Positions 1-9,624 of a DNA stretch of 9,624 nucleotides are shown piece after piece (position 1 is the stretch's first letter; every line of letters starts with the position of its first letter). The position numbers and the translations under genes were made by a program. The stretch is taken from contig JANXVQ010000865.1 in assembly GCA_025351545.1 (NCBI GenBank), positions 1 to 9,624 on the forward strand, in the 5' to 3' direction. Source of the stretch: Spirosoma sp. GTDB taxonomy: Bacteria > Bacteroidota > Bacteroidia > Cytophagales > Spirosomataceae. The notes beneath the pieces were generated by a model. That model did no database searches. It had not been told where the DNA came from and worked only from the letters and a program-made list of their open reading frames with translations.

Positions 1-51
1 GGGTCGATCAACTCAAATTGCTCTGCTATCGTTTTGATACTGTTTTTTGCT

Positions 52-59
52 TAATTTTG
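52..59 (+). promoter_or_regulatory. Possible Bacteroidota -7 promoter element for recG
   Basis: TAATTTTG matches the Bacteroidota sigma-ABfr -7 consensus TAnnTTTG exactly. It lies 55 bases before the recG start codon, which would give a leader of roughly 50 bases. The nearest upstream TTTG (33-36), a candidate -33 element, is only 15 bases away, shorter than the usual spacing of about 17-23 bases. An eight-base match in AT-rich DNA can easily arise by chance. The rest of 1-114 contains no supportable gene. Short open stretches entering from the left edge end at stops near 35, 54 and 77, and could be the tail of an upstream gene, but nothing recognisable is visible. Confidence 0.25.
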
Positions 60-114
60 GCTAAACCCCGCCCGTAAACCAGTAATTATCGGGTCACTTC
101 AGGCCGGGTCTGTT

Positions 115-2223
<2,109 letters not shown>

Positions 2224-2370
2224 AGGAGTCTGGCCCAAATCTACTCTTTACGAAGTTGTGCTGGATTTTGCTATCGTCTCGAAAATAGGCCTCTAAACGA
2301 GTTACACACATATTTAGACGTACTTTTAGCATCCAAACTACAATTAATGTTAAAATAAGATAAAGATTAG

Positions 2371-2394
2371 GTAAAACACAATAAGTAAAAACAC
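2371..2394 (+). repeat. Imperfect direct repeat in the susC-like upstream region
   Basis: GTAAAACAC (2371-2379) recurs as GTAAAAACAC (2385-2394), with start-to-start spacing of 14 bases. It sits in the AT-rich gap between recG and the susC-like gene, 54-77 bases before the ATG. It could be a regulator site or part of the untranslated leader, but low-complexity A-rich DNA produces such repeats by chance. A weak TAAGT/ACTTA inverted repeat (2382-2386 with 2393-2397) overlaps it. I could not place a convincing TTTG/TAnnTTTG promoter in 2224-2447; the closest -7-like string is TACTTTTA at 2321-2328, which has one mismatch and no well-placed -33 partner. Confidence 0.3.
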
Positions 2395-2447
2395 TTAGTG
2401 ACTTGGCTTTAACCTGTAATTAATCTCTATTAAAAATAGGTTCAACC

Positions 2448-5400
2448 ATGCAAAAACAATGTACATACCAGGAGGTATTCTTTCCAAAAGGGGGTGCCTT
2501 CCCGACAAACGCGACTTGGTCCCGACGAATCGCGTTCTGTTTTTTGATTCTGCTCGGCTTGTTTTCATCGCTCGGTGCTTTTGCCCAACTAAAGATTTCA
2601 GGAAAAGTTGTTGATGCGCAGGGTTTGGCCCTGCCAGGAGTTAGTATCTTGGTGAAGGGAACAACCACAGGTACAGTCTCTGCCGCACAGGGCGATTACT
2701 CGCTAAATCTTGCCCGAGGCAATGAAACATTAGTCTTCTCCTACATCGGCTTTATCAGTCAGGAAGTTGCGGTCAGTAACCGAACCTCTCTTGACATTAC
2801 GCTGGCTTCAGACGACAAAATGTTAAGTGAAGTTATTGTGGTTGGATACGGTGAGCAGAAGAAAGAAACCGTAACGGGTGCTGTGGCAACGGTAAAAGGC
2901 TCTGATCTGATTAAATCGCCAGCCATGAACCTGAGTAACTCCATTGCAGGACGGATGCCAGGCGTAATTGCGACTAACGCTGGTGGACAGCCGGGAAGTG
3001 ATGGGTCAACCATTCGAATCCGGGGTTCCAATACGTTGGGTAACAACGACGCTCTGATCGTAATTGACGGTGTGCCGGCCCGGGCCGGGGGTATCGACCG
3101 CCTGAATCCGGCTGATATTGAAAGTATGTCGGTCCTGAAAGATGCTTCGGCGGCTATTTATGGTTCGCGGGCAGCCAACGGCGTTATTCTGGTGACAACC
3201 AAGCGGGGTAAATCCGGTAAGCCGGAACTATCGTACAGCTTTAACCAGGGTTTCGCGCAGCCAACTATTATTCCCAAAATGGCATCTGCGGCTGAATACG
3301 CTCAGCTGAACAACGAAATCAACCTGTATAACCTGCCCGCGCAGTATTGGAAAGATGGTAATACTGCTTTCAATGCGACGGGTAGCTATACTCGGCCTGA
3401 TAATGGGGCAATAGCTAAAGCCGCCTATACACCGGACGATATTAAGAAATTTCAGGATGGTTCGGACCCCTGGGCACACCCAAATACGGATTGGTTTGGT
3501 GCTGCCCTGAAACCATGGTCTCCCCAGACGCGGCACACGTTGCAAATAGTTGGGGGTAGCGAAAATGTTAAATACCTGACGTCCGTAAACTATCAGAATC
3601 AGGATGGTTACTATAAAAACTCGGCAACGGGTTATAAACAGTATGACTTCCGCATGAATCTGGACGCCAAGGTAAACAAGTACATCAATACTGTTATTGG
3701 TGTGGTGGGTCGTCAGGAAAATCGATTCAACCCAACAGTAGGTGCAGGGGCTATTTTTCGGATGCTGATGCGGGGCTATCCCAATAAACCAGCTTTCTGG
3801 CCGAGCGGTCAGCCTGCTCCCGATATTGAAAATGGTCAGCAACCTGTTCTGGTCACAACGAGTGCAACAGGCTATGATAATGACACCCGTTATTATTTGC
3901 AAAGTAATGCCAGTGTTAATATCACAAACCCCTGGATTCCAGGCCTAAAAATAACAGGTAGTGTGGCGTTGGATAAATACGTTCAGCAAGGAAAAACCTG
4001 GCAAACACCCTGGTTCGTTTATAGCTGGGATTATACATCTTATGACGCCAACAAGCAGCCTGTTTTACAACGTGTTCAGAAAGGACCGGCTCAGGCAACG
4101 CTTAATCAGTACACGAATGATCAGTTTAACTCACTGCTGTCGGGTCTGTTAACGTACGACCATGTGTTTTCGGGTAATCATGCCATAACCTTACTGGCGG
4201 GTATCACCAAAGAACAGTCTAACTCAAGCGGTTTCTCCGGCTATCGGAAGTATTTTTCTTCAACGGCAATTGATCAGTTATTTGCGGGTGGCAGTGCCGA
4301 GAAAAACAGCAATACCACGGCTGCCTGGCAGCGCGCCCGGATGAGTTATTTTGGTCGGGCGGCTTATAACTACAAAGAAAAATACATTGCTGAATTTCTG
4401 TGGCGCTACGATGGTTCGTATATGTTCCCGGCATCCAGCCGGTGGGGTTTCTTCCCCGGCGTAACAGGGGGCTGGCGTATTTCAGAAGAAAATTTCTTCA
4501 AGAAAGCGTTGCCTGCCGTTAGTTCGTTGAAGCTTCGTGGATCATGGGGCCAGTTGGGTAACGATCAGGTTTATTTCAATAATACCCTGCGCGAATATGA
4601 CTACTTGCCGACGTATGCCTATGGTGATGCAGCGAATGCAAACTGGGGCTATGTAACGGGCGGACAGGTAGCACAGACGCTTTATGAAAATGGCGTACCA
4701 AATACGAAGCTAACCTGGGAAGTCGCCAGTAACTCAGACATAGGTCTGGAAGGATCCTTGCTGAATGGTAAAATCTTCTTCGAGTTCGATGTTTTCCAGA
4801 ACAAGCGGTCGAATATTCTATGGCGTCAAAGTGCGTCTATTCCACAAACAACCGGTGCCACGTTGCCCGCTACGAACATTGGTAGAGTGACCAACAAAGG
4901 ATATGAGTTCCGGGTTGGTTACAACGGCCAGGTTGGGGGACTGAAATACAATGTGAGTGTTAATGGCGGTTATGCCAAAAACACCATTACGTTTTGGGAC
5001 GAAACACCGGGTGCGCCAGAGTGGCAGCGATCAACGGGTAAGCCTATTCCAAGTAACGTAAACGATCCAAACAACCAGAACGGTACGCTTCTGTATCAGT
5101 ACGACGGTATTTTTTCTACTCAGGCTGATATTGATGCGAATAAGCTGGATTACAGCGGTGTAGGAGCCAGTTTGCTTCGTCCCGGCGATATGAAACTCAA
5201 GGATATCAACGGTGATGGTAAAATTGACGGAAACGACCGGGTACGGGCCGACCGGAACAACCAGCCCCGTTTTCAAGGGGGTTTCAATGCCAGTCTGAGC
5301 TACAAGAATTTCGATTTCACCATGCTGATTCAGGCATCGACCGGTGGGCAGATCTTCCTGCAAACTGAATCGGGCACGATTGGTAACTTCCTGCAATACA

Positions 5401-5732
5401 GCTACGATAACCGCTGGACTGTTGATAATCCAAGCACGGTCAATCCGCGCATTGTTGACCGGAGCAACCAGTATTTCTCTAACGGAACCAGCTACTGGCT
5501 GAAAAGTACGGATTACGCCCGCCTAAAGAATGTTGAACTGGGCTATACACTGCCTAACACAATTGGCAGCAAAATTGGCTTGAACAACCTGCGGGTTTAT
5601 GTAAACGGACTCAACCTGGCTACATATTCACCGTCGATGAAAGGTCTGTTCGATCCTGAGTCGCTCAGTGGCAGCGCGCAGTATTATCCTCAGGCGCGGG
5701 TTATGAACATGGGTGTATCAGTTAGGTTCTAA
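2448..5732 (+). CDS. SusC/RagA family TonB-linked outer-membrane transporter
   Basis: This is the barrel of a SusCD importer, which moves oligosaccharides, peptides or similar nutrients across the outer membrane using TonB/ExbBD energy. A signal peptide has a basic SRR at 25-27, a hydrophobic core at about 29-43 and likely cleavage after AFA (44-46). A carboxypeptidase-regulatory-like domain follows at about 48-125. The TonB-box/SusC signature EVIVVGYGEQKK is at 128-139. The plug domain at about 140-254 includes SIAGRMPGV, IRIRGSNT and YGSRAANGVILVTTKRG. The rest is beta-barrel, ending in the expected terminal Phe (1094). A calcium-type loop, DINGDGKID, is at 919-927. No STN domain precedes the plug, so direct signalling to an anti-sigma factor is unlikely. 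The start ATG gives an unusually long N-region of 24 residues, and no other ATG lies before the signal peptide core. The gene is followed 18 bases later by its SusD partner, so the two are probably cotranscribed. The substrate is unknown. Confidence 0.95.
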   Translation: MQKQCTYQEVFFPKGGAFPTNATWSRRIAFCFLILLGLFSSLGAFAQLKISGKVVDAQGLALPGVSILVKGTTTGTVSAAQGDYSLNLARGNETLVFSYIGFISQEVAVSNRTSLDITLASDDKMLSEVIVVGYGEQKKETVTGAVATVKGSDLIKSPAMNLSNSIAGRMPGVIATNAGGQPGSDGSTIRIRGSNTLGNNDALIVIDGVPARAGGIDRLNPADIESMSVLKDASAAIYGSRAANGVILVTTKRGKSGKPELSYSFNQGFAQPTIIPKMASAAEYAQLNNEINLYNLPAQYWKDGNTAFNATGSYTRPDNGAIAKAAYTPDDIKKFQDGSDPWAHPNTDWFGAALKPWSPQTRHTLQIVGGSENVKYLTSVNYQNQDGYYKNSATGYKQYDFRMNLDAKVNKYINTVIGVVGRQENRFNPTVGAGAIFRMLMRGYPNKPAFWPSGQPAPDIENGQQPVLVTTSATGYDNDTRYYLQSNASVNITNPWIPGLKITGSVALDKYVQQGKTWQTPWFVYSWDYTSYDANKQPVLQRVQKGPAQATLNQYTNDQFNSLLSGLLTYDHVFSGNHAITLLAGITKEQSNSSGFSGYRKYFSSTAIDQLFAGGSAEKNSNTTAAWQRARMSYFGRAAYNYKEKYIAEFLWRYDGSYMFPASSRWGFFPGVTGGWRISEENFFKKALPAVSSLKLRGSWGQLGNDQVYFNNTLREYDYLPTYAYGDAANANWGYVTGGQVAQTLYENGVPNTKLTWEVASNSDIGLEGSLLNGKIFFEFDVFQNKRSNILWRQSASIPQTTGATLPATNIGRVTNKGYEFRVGYNGQVGGLKYNVSVNGGYAKNTITFWDETPGAPEWQRSTGKPIPSNVNDPNNQNGTLLYQYDGIFSTQADIDANKLDYSGVGASLLRPGDMKLKDINGDGKIDGNDRVRADRNNQPRFQGGFNASLSYKNFDFTMLIQASTGGQIFLQTESGTIGNFLQYSYDNRWTVDNPSTVNPRIVDRSNQYFSNGTSYWLKSTDYARLKNVELGYTLPNTIGSKIGLNNLRVYVNGLNLATYSPSMKGLFDPESLSGSAQYYPQARVMNMGVSVRF

Positions 5733-5750
5733 ACGATCAATCAACACATT

Positions 5751-7601
5751 ATGAACTATATAGTAAAGTGCCTATCATTCGGCCTGTTTTTAGGGGTAAC
5801 GATGGTAGCCTGTAATTCCGACTTTTTGAATACGCAACCGCTCGACAAGGTGTCGGGGGATGCTGTCTGGGCCGACCCGTCGCTGTCGGAGGCTTTCGTA
5901 ACGGATGTCTACAATGGTCTTCGGGATGGTATTCTAAGCCAGATGAATTTAGACTGCCAGACCGATAATGCCTTGTATAGCTTTGGTAAACAGGCTGTTA
6001 ATGAGGCAACTGTAAGCCCGTCGAATTTAGGAGATATTCCTGTTATGATCGAATGGAGCGCCATGTATGCCCGTATACGAGCGGCTAACATTGCACTGGC
6101 TAAACTTGCTAAACCTGGGTTTGACAATAGCTCTGGGATTGCTAGTCGGATGAGAGGTGAAATGTATTTCATGCGGGCCTATTTTTATCAACAACTTCTG
6201 CGGTATTATGGTGGGGTTCCTATCATTAAGTCGTCTTACACGTTGAGTGAGCCAGATTTTACTGTCGTCCGGAATACCTACGAAGAGTCCGTAAATGCGA
6301 TTGTGAGCGACCTGGATTCGGCTGCTATTTTGCTGAAAGGGAAAACCTTAACCAGCGGACGGGCAACCGCAGGGGCTGCCCTGGCTCTCAAGGCGCGCGT
6401 GTTACTATATGCTGCCAGTGACCTGCATGATATTCCGACTGCTAAAGTTAAGTCGAGTGTCATTGCCGCTGCTACAAATCCTGAATTACTGGGCTATGTG
6501 AGTGGCGACCGGACAGCCCGCTGGCAGAAAGCCAAGGATGCTGCTAAAGCCGTTATGGATTTGAACCAGTATGGTTACAAATTGAATCTGACGGCTCCAG
6601 TAACGGCGGCAGAAGGACAGCAGAATTATATCAACCTATTTCTGTCTCGCAATGGGGGCGAAGCCGATGGTATTTTCCTGAAGTATAACATACGTACTTC
6701 CTTCGATGACTGGGCTTCCTGGTATCCGCGTAACAACATGCCTAATGGCTATCATGGATGGACATCGAGCCAGCCAACTCAGCAGTTGGTAGATAATTAC
6801 GAGATGATGGACGGTACCAAGTTCGACTGGAAGAATCCGGCTCATGCGGCAACTCCCTACGAAAATCGGGATCCACGTTTCTATGCATCTATTCTGTATG
6901 ATGGTGCCCAATGGAAACCACGTACCGCCGATGGTGCAGGTATTGACCCGGCCGGTCAGATTCAAATGGGTCAGTATGAGGTTGGAACGGCTGGTTCTGC
7001 CACACCGTATAATGGTTTAGATTCCCGAAATAGTACCATCGAGAACTGGAATGGTACTTGGACAGGCTACGCCATTCGTAAGTTTATGGACCCGGATCCA
7101 GCGTTGGTGGATCAGAATATTCGTCAGGAAGTACCCTCGATTCAGATTCGCTTTACGGAAGTGGTGTTCAACTATGCCGAAGCGTGTATGGCACTTGGGC
7201 AGGATGTTGAAGCTAAAACCTGGCTCAATAAAATCCGGTCGCGGGTGGGAATGCCGGCCATAACAGAGTCGGGTGCGGCACTTGTAACGCGTTATCAGAA
7301 CGAACGGAACATAGAAATGCTGTTTGAAGAACAACGCTTCTTCGACGTTCGACGGTGGATGATTGCTCCGACTGCTTTGGGCAAACAAGCTAAAATTATG
7401 GTCATTACAGGTAAACTTAAGCCGGGTAAATCAGTAACGACATACAAGTATAACAAGGACAACTATTCGTATGCCTATAGTCCGCAGGACTTAGGAACGG
7501 GTAAGGAAAATCGGACATGGAAGGATAATATCTATTTCATGCCGATCAGCCGGGATGAGATTAACCGGAACAGTAAATTGATTCAGAACCCCGGTTATTA
7601 A
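5751..7601 (+). CDS. SusD/RagB family nutrient-binding outer-membrane lipoprotein
   Basis: SusD-type proteins are surface lipoproteins that cap the SusC barrel and capture substrate. The signal peptide ends in a lipobox MVAC with the lipidated cysteine at residue 21, followed by NSD, compatible with surface export in Bacteroidota. The N-terminal SusD-like helical region contains RIRAANIALAK (108-118) and the family hallmark RAYFYQQLLRYYGGVPII (142-159). The C-terminal RagB/SusD domain contains FNYAEACMALG and the charged segment NERNIEMLFEEQRFFDVRRW (517-536). The protein ends in PISRDEINRNSKLIQNPGY, the usual family ending. Its 616 residues are within the broad family range and no break is seen. 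It lies 18 bases after the susC-like gene with no terminator between them. The coding sequence ends TAA and is followed directly by two more in-frame TAA codons. Ligand identity cannot be read from the sequence. Confidence 0.95.
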   Translation: MNYIVKCLSFGLFLGVTMVACNSDFLNTQPLDKVSGDAVWADPSLSEAFVTDVYNGLRDGILSQMNLDCQTDNALYSFGKQAVNEATVSPSNLGDIPVMIEWSAMYARIRAANIALAKLAKPGFDNSSGIASRMRGEMYFMRAYFYQQLLRYYGGVPIIKSSYTLSEPDFTVVRNTYEESVNAIVSDLDSAAILLKGKTLTSGRATAGAALALKARVLLYAASDLHDIPTAKVKSSVIAAATNPELLGYVSGDRTARWQKAKDAAKAVMDLNQYGYKLNLTAPVTAAEGQQNYINLFLSRNGGEADGIFLKYNIRTSFDDWASWYPRNNMPNGYHGWTSSQPTQQLVDNYEMMDGTKFDWKNPAHAATPYENRDPRFYASILYDGAQWKPRTADGAGIDPAGQIQMGQYEVGTAGSATPYNGLDSRNSTIENWNGTWTGYAIRKFMDPDPALVDQNIRQEVPSIQIRFTEVVFNYAEACMALGQDVEAKTWLNKIRSRVGMPAITESGAALVTRYQNERNIEMLFEEQRFFDVRRWMIAPTALGKQAKIMVITGKLKPGKSVTTYKYNKDNYSYAYSPQDLGTGKENRTWKDNIYFMPISRDEINRNSKLIQNPGY

Positions 7602-7608
7602 TAATAAC
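7594..7608. repeat. Short inverted repeat over the susD-like stop codon
   Basis: The arms GTTATTA (7594-7600) and TAATAAC (7602-7608) are perfect reverse complements around a single central A. The element covers the stop codon and the two extra TAA codons. It is AT-rich with almost no loop, so it is not a terminator by itself. It may be an operator-like palindrome or a by-product of the triple TAA. Confidence 0.25.
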
Positions 7609-7627
7609 GACTGAGTTATTTGTTTAC

Positions 7628-7663
7628 AAAAAATGCCAGTACTCACGGGTACTGGCATTTTTT
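7628..7663. terminator. Intrinsic terminator after the susD-like gene
   Basis: AAAAAATGCCAGTAC (7628-7642) pairs perfectly with GTACTGGCATTTTTT (7649-7663) around the six-base loop TCACGG. This gives a 15-bp stem with a GC-containing core, ending in a T run on the + strand and, because of the matching A run, on the - strand too. It begins 26 bases after the susD-like stop codon, the expected place for the end of the susC-susD transcript. Its symmetry would also stop transcription coming from the right. It separates the SusCD pair from the following lipoprotein gene. Confidence 0.9.
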
Positions 7664-7750
7664 GATTTATTTTTATAAGATTTTGTAACGCGCGAGGATC
7701 CGTGCAACGGCGGAACGTCCGTATTACTCCAAAATAAAAGCCTATCGTAC

Positions 7751-9624
7751 GTGAAAACGATTCTTCGTTTACTTTTCTTTAGTGGGATTATCAGCTTAAC
7801 TGGTTGCCAGAATTCGGACTCAACCGAAAAAAACACTGAAGTGGCCGGACCTCCACTCTTTACGTCGCTGACGCCTGAGCAGACCGGTATTACGTTTGCT
7901 AACAACCTGACCGAAGGGCTGAATACCAATGTATTGATGTACGAATATTTCTACAACGGTGGGGGTGTGGCCGTTGGCGACCTGAACGATGATGGATTTG
8001 ACGATATCTACTTCAGCGGCAACATGGTTCCCAATCAGTTATATCTGAATAAGGGAAATCAAGGGTCGGCCCCGCTAAAATTTACCGATGTAACAGCGGC
8101 AGCAGGTGTGGCCGGGCGCGAAGGTCCCTGGCGAACAGGCGTTACAATGGCCGATGTCAACGGCGACGGGCGACTCGATTTATTTGTTTGTTATTCTGGT
8201 AGTTTGCCTCCCCAGAAACGAATCCCCCAATTGTTTATCAACGATGGTGCCGATGCGCAGGGCGTTCCTCATTTTACGGATAAAACAGCGCAATATGGCT
8301 TGGATAAACCAGGCCAAAGTACACAAGCTACGTTTTTTGATTACGACCTCGACGGTGATCTCGACGTATTTCTGCTTAATCATAATCCGCGTCTGTTGCC
8401 CATCCTTGATCCTGGAGCCACAGCCGCTTTGATGAAACAGCCTAACCCCGAAATTGGCGTTCGCTTATTGCGAAATACGAACAATCATTTCGATGATGTA
8501 ACGGAACGCTCAGGTCTGAGTAGCTCAGTACTGAGTTATGGATTGGGCATTGGTGTGTCGGATCTGAATGCTGATGGCTGGCCTGATCTATACATATCAA
8601 ATGACTACGGAGTGCCTGACTATCTGTACATTAACAATCATAATGGCCGGTTTACAGACCACCTGAAAACTAGTATTGGGCACACGTCGCAGTTTTCAAT
8701 GGGCAATGCCGTAGCCGATGTAAACAACGATGGACTGCCCGATATAATGACGCTCGATATGCTGCCCGAAGACAATCGGCGGCAGAAACTGCTAATGGCT
8801 CCCGACAATTATGACAAGTTTGATCTGGCTGTGGCGTCGGGGTTTCATTACCAGCACATGCGGAATATGCTCCAAATTAGCAATGGTGATGGCACCTATC
8901 GCGAGGAAGGGCAACTGGCGGGAATCGCAAATACCGATTGGAGTTGGTCGCCATTGTTGGCCGATTATGACAATGACGGTTGGAAAGATCTCTATGTTAC
9001 GAATGGTTACGTTCGCGATTATACTAATCTGGATTTCCTGAAGTATATGACCGACTTTATGAAAAATCGCCCTGCCAATTTCCAGCGTGAAGATGTGCTG
9101 GAACTGGTACACCGTATCCCGTCGTCAAACGTTATGAACTATATGTTTCGGAATCGTGGTGGAGCGCAGGGCAACGACGTGACATTTGCCAATGTAGGAA
9201 CGGCCTGGGGATTAACGCAAACCTCCAATAGTACGGGAGCTGCCTACGCCGATTTAGATAACGATGGCGATCTGGACCTGATCGTGAACAACACGAATCA
9301 ACCTGCTTTTATCTTGCAAAATGAATCGAATAAGGAGCTTAAACACCATTACCTATCGCTAAAACTAGTAGGCGCTGGCCTGAATACGCAGGGTGTCGGA
9401 GCAAAAGTGACGCTTTATCGTAAGGGAAAACAGCAATATGTTGAACAGATGCCAACGCGGGGTTACCAGTCGAGTGTGTCGCCACAACTGCATTTTGGAC
9501 TCGGCACTGATCCTGTAATCGACTCACTTCGAATTGTTTGGCCAACGGGTAAACAACAATTGCTTACAAACATAAAAGCCGATCAACGGTTGACGGTAGC
9601 CGAAAAAGATGCCCGTTCTATTTA
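7751..9624 (+). CDS. VCBS/FG-GAP repeat lipoprotein with ASPIC/UnbV domain (partial)
   Basis: The frame is open from the GTG at 7751 to the window edge (624 full codons plus TA), so the 3' end is missing. The first residues form a lipoprotein signal peptide with lipobox LTGC (Cys19). Seven Asp-rich calcium loops of the D-x-[DN]-x-D-G-x-x-D type start at residues 77, 135, 197, 271, 323, 405 and 501, for example DLNDDG, DVNGDG, DYDLDGD and DLDNDGD. These suggest an FG-GAP/VCBS beta-propeller. An ASPIC/UnbV region follows at about 545-610, with GVGAKVTLY (548-556) and IVWPTGK (595-601). This matches CRTAC1-like lipoproteins often found near SusC/SusD genes in Cytophagales; many are about 1,100 residues with further repeats after ASPIC, so roughly half is probably visible. 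No ATG lies between the upstream in-frame stop (7676-7678) and the signal peptide, which supports GTG. The AAAATAAAA stretch before the start (7731-7739) fits A-rich Bacteroidota leaders. The role is unproven; surface ligand binding or adhesion is an inference. Confidence 0.9.
   Translation, partial: MKTILRLLFFSGIISLTGCQNSDSTEKNTEVAGPPLFTSLTPEQTGITFANNLTEGLNTNVLMYEYFYNGGGVAVGDLNDDGFDDIYFSGNMVPNQLYLNKGNQGSAPLKFTDVTAAAGVAGREGPWRTGVTMADVNGDGRLDLFVCYSGSLPPQKRIPQLFINDGADAQGVPHFTDKTAQYGLDKPGQSTQATFFDYDLDGDLDVFLLNHNPRLLPILDPGATAALMKQPNPEIGVRLLRNTNNHFDDVTERSGLSSSVLSYGLGIGVSDLNADGWPDLYISNDYGVPDYLYINNHNGRFTDHLKTSIGHTSQFSMGNAVADVNNDGLPDIMTLDMLPEDNRRQKLLMAPDNYDKFDLAVASGFHYQHMRNMLQISNGDGTYREEGQLAGIANTDWSWSPLLADYDNDGWKDLYVTNGYVRDYTNLDFLKYMTDFMKNRPANFQREDVLELVHRIPSSNVMNYMFRNRGGAQGNDVTFANVGTAWGLTQTSNSTGAAYADLDNDGDLDLIVNNTNQPAFILQNESNKELKHHYLSLKLVGAGLNTQGVGAKVTLYRKGKQQYVEQMPTRGYQSSVSPQLHFGLGTDPVIDSLRIVWPTGKQQLLTNIKADQRLTVAEKDARSI

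Noticed and set aside
2278..2301. Possible recG terminator hairpin (CTCG paired with CGAG, with inner TAG/CTA)
   Set aside because: The stem is short and interrupted by internal loops, and no T run follows. It is too weak to call.
2437..2444. TAGGTTCA as a -7 promoter element for the susC-like gene
   Set aside because: It matches the consensus only partly and lies three bases before the ATG, leaving no room for a transcript leader.
2520..2586. Possible twin-arginine (Tat) signal, SRRIAF, in the SusC-like protein
   Set aside because: It lacks the full SRRxFLK pattern, and outer-membrane beta-barrels must cross the inner membrane unfolded through Sec. The paired arginines are just the basic N-region.
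3228..3902. A 224-codon open frame on the - strand inside the susC-like gene
   Set aside because: It lies wholly opposite a clearly real transporter gene, its translation matches no recognisable protein, and it has no sensible upstream signals. It is a shadow frame.
7711..7721. Small inverted repeat CGGA-ACG-TCCG before the lipoprotein gene
   Set aside because: A four-base stem with a three-base loop is expected by chance and has no supporting context.
8106..8432. A 108-codon + strand frame within the lipoprotein gene
   Set aside because: It overlaps the frame carrying the regular Asp-rich repeats and has no recognisable content of its own.

Overview
The window looks like chromosomal DNA from a Bacteroidota bacterium. 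The best fit is the Cytophagales, possibly Spirosoma or a close relative. The evidence is a SusC/SusD outer-membrane nutrient-uptake pair, Bacteroidota-type lipoprotein signals, start codons without clear Shine-Dalgarno sequences, and a surface lipoprotein of the VCBS/FG-GAP plus ASPIC/UnbV type that is common in that group. The genus is an inference from overall protein style, since no search could be run.

Layout, all on the + strand. Positions 1-114 are a short leader with no supportable gene. Positions 115-2223 encode RecG, the housekeeping branch-migration helicase, with all its motifs intact. Positions 2224-2447 are an AT-rich gap that must carry the control region of the next genes. Positions 2448-5732 encode a SusC/RagA-type TonB-dependent outer-membrane transporter. 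After 18 bases, positions 5751-7601 encode its SusD/RagB-type lipoprotein partner. The susD-like gene ends in three consecutive in-frame TAA codons and is followed by a perfect 15-bp stem-loop terminator (7628-7663). From 7751 to the window edge there is a large lipoprotein gene starting with GTG. It has seven Asp-rich calcium-loop repeats and an ASPIC/UnbV domain, and it is cut off by the window end.

How the genes fit together: recG is unrelated to the rest. The SusC/SusD pair should form a lidded outer-membrane importer, with SusD binding the substrate at the cell surface and the TonB-driven barrel importing it. No glycosidase, peptidase, sigma factor or sensor lies in the window, so the substrate cannot be named. 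The VCBS/ASPIC lipoprotein probably sits on the same surface and may be an accessory binding or scaffolding subunit, but the strong terminator suggests it is transcribed at least partly on its own. No mobile element, CRISPR array, rRNA or tRNA was seen. The most interesting item is this three-part surface module with its uncharacterised propeller lipoprotein; no clearly new system is evident.
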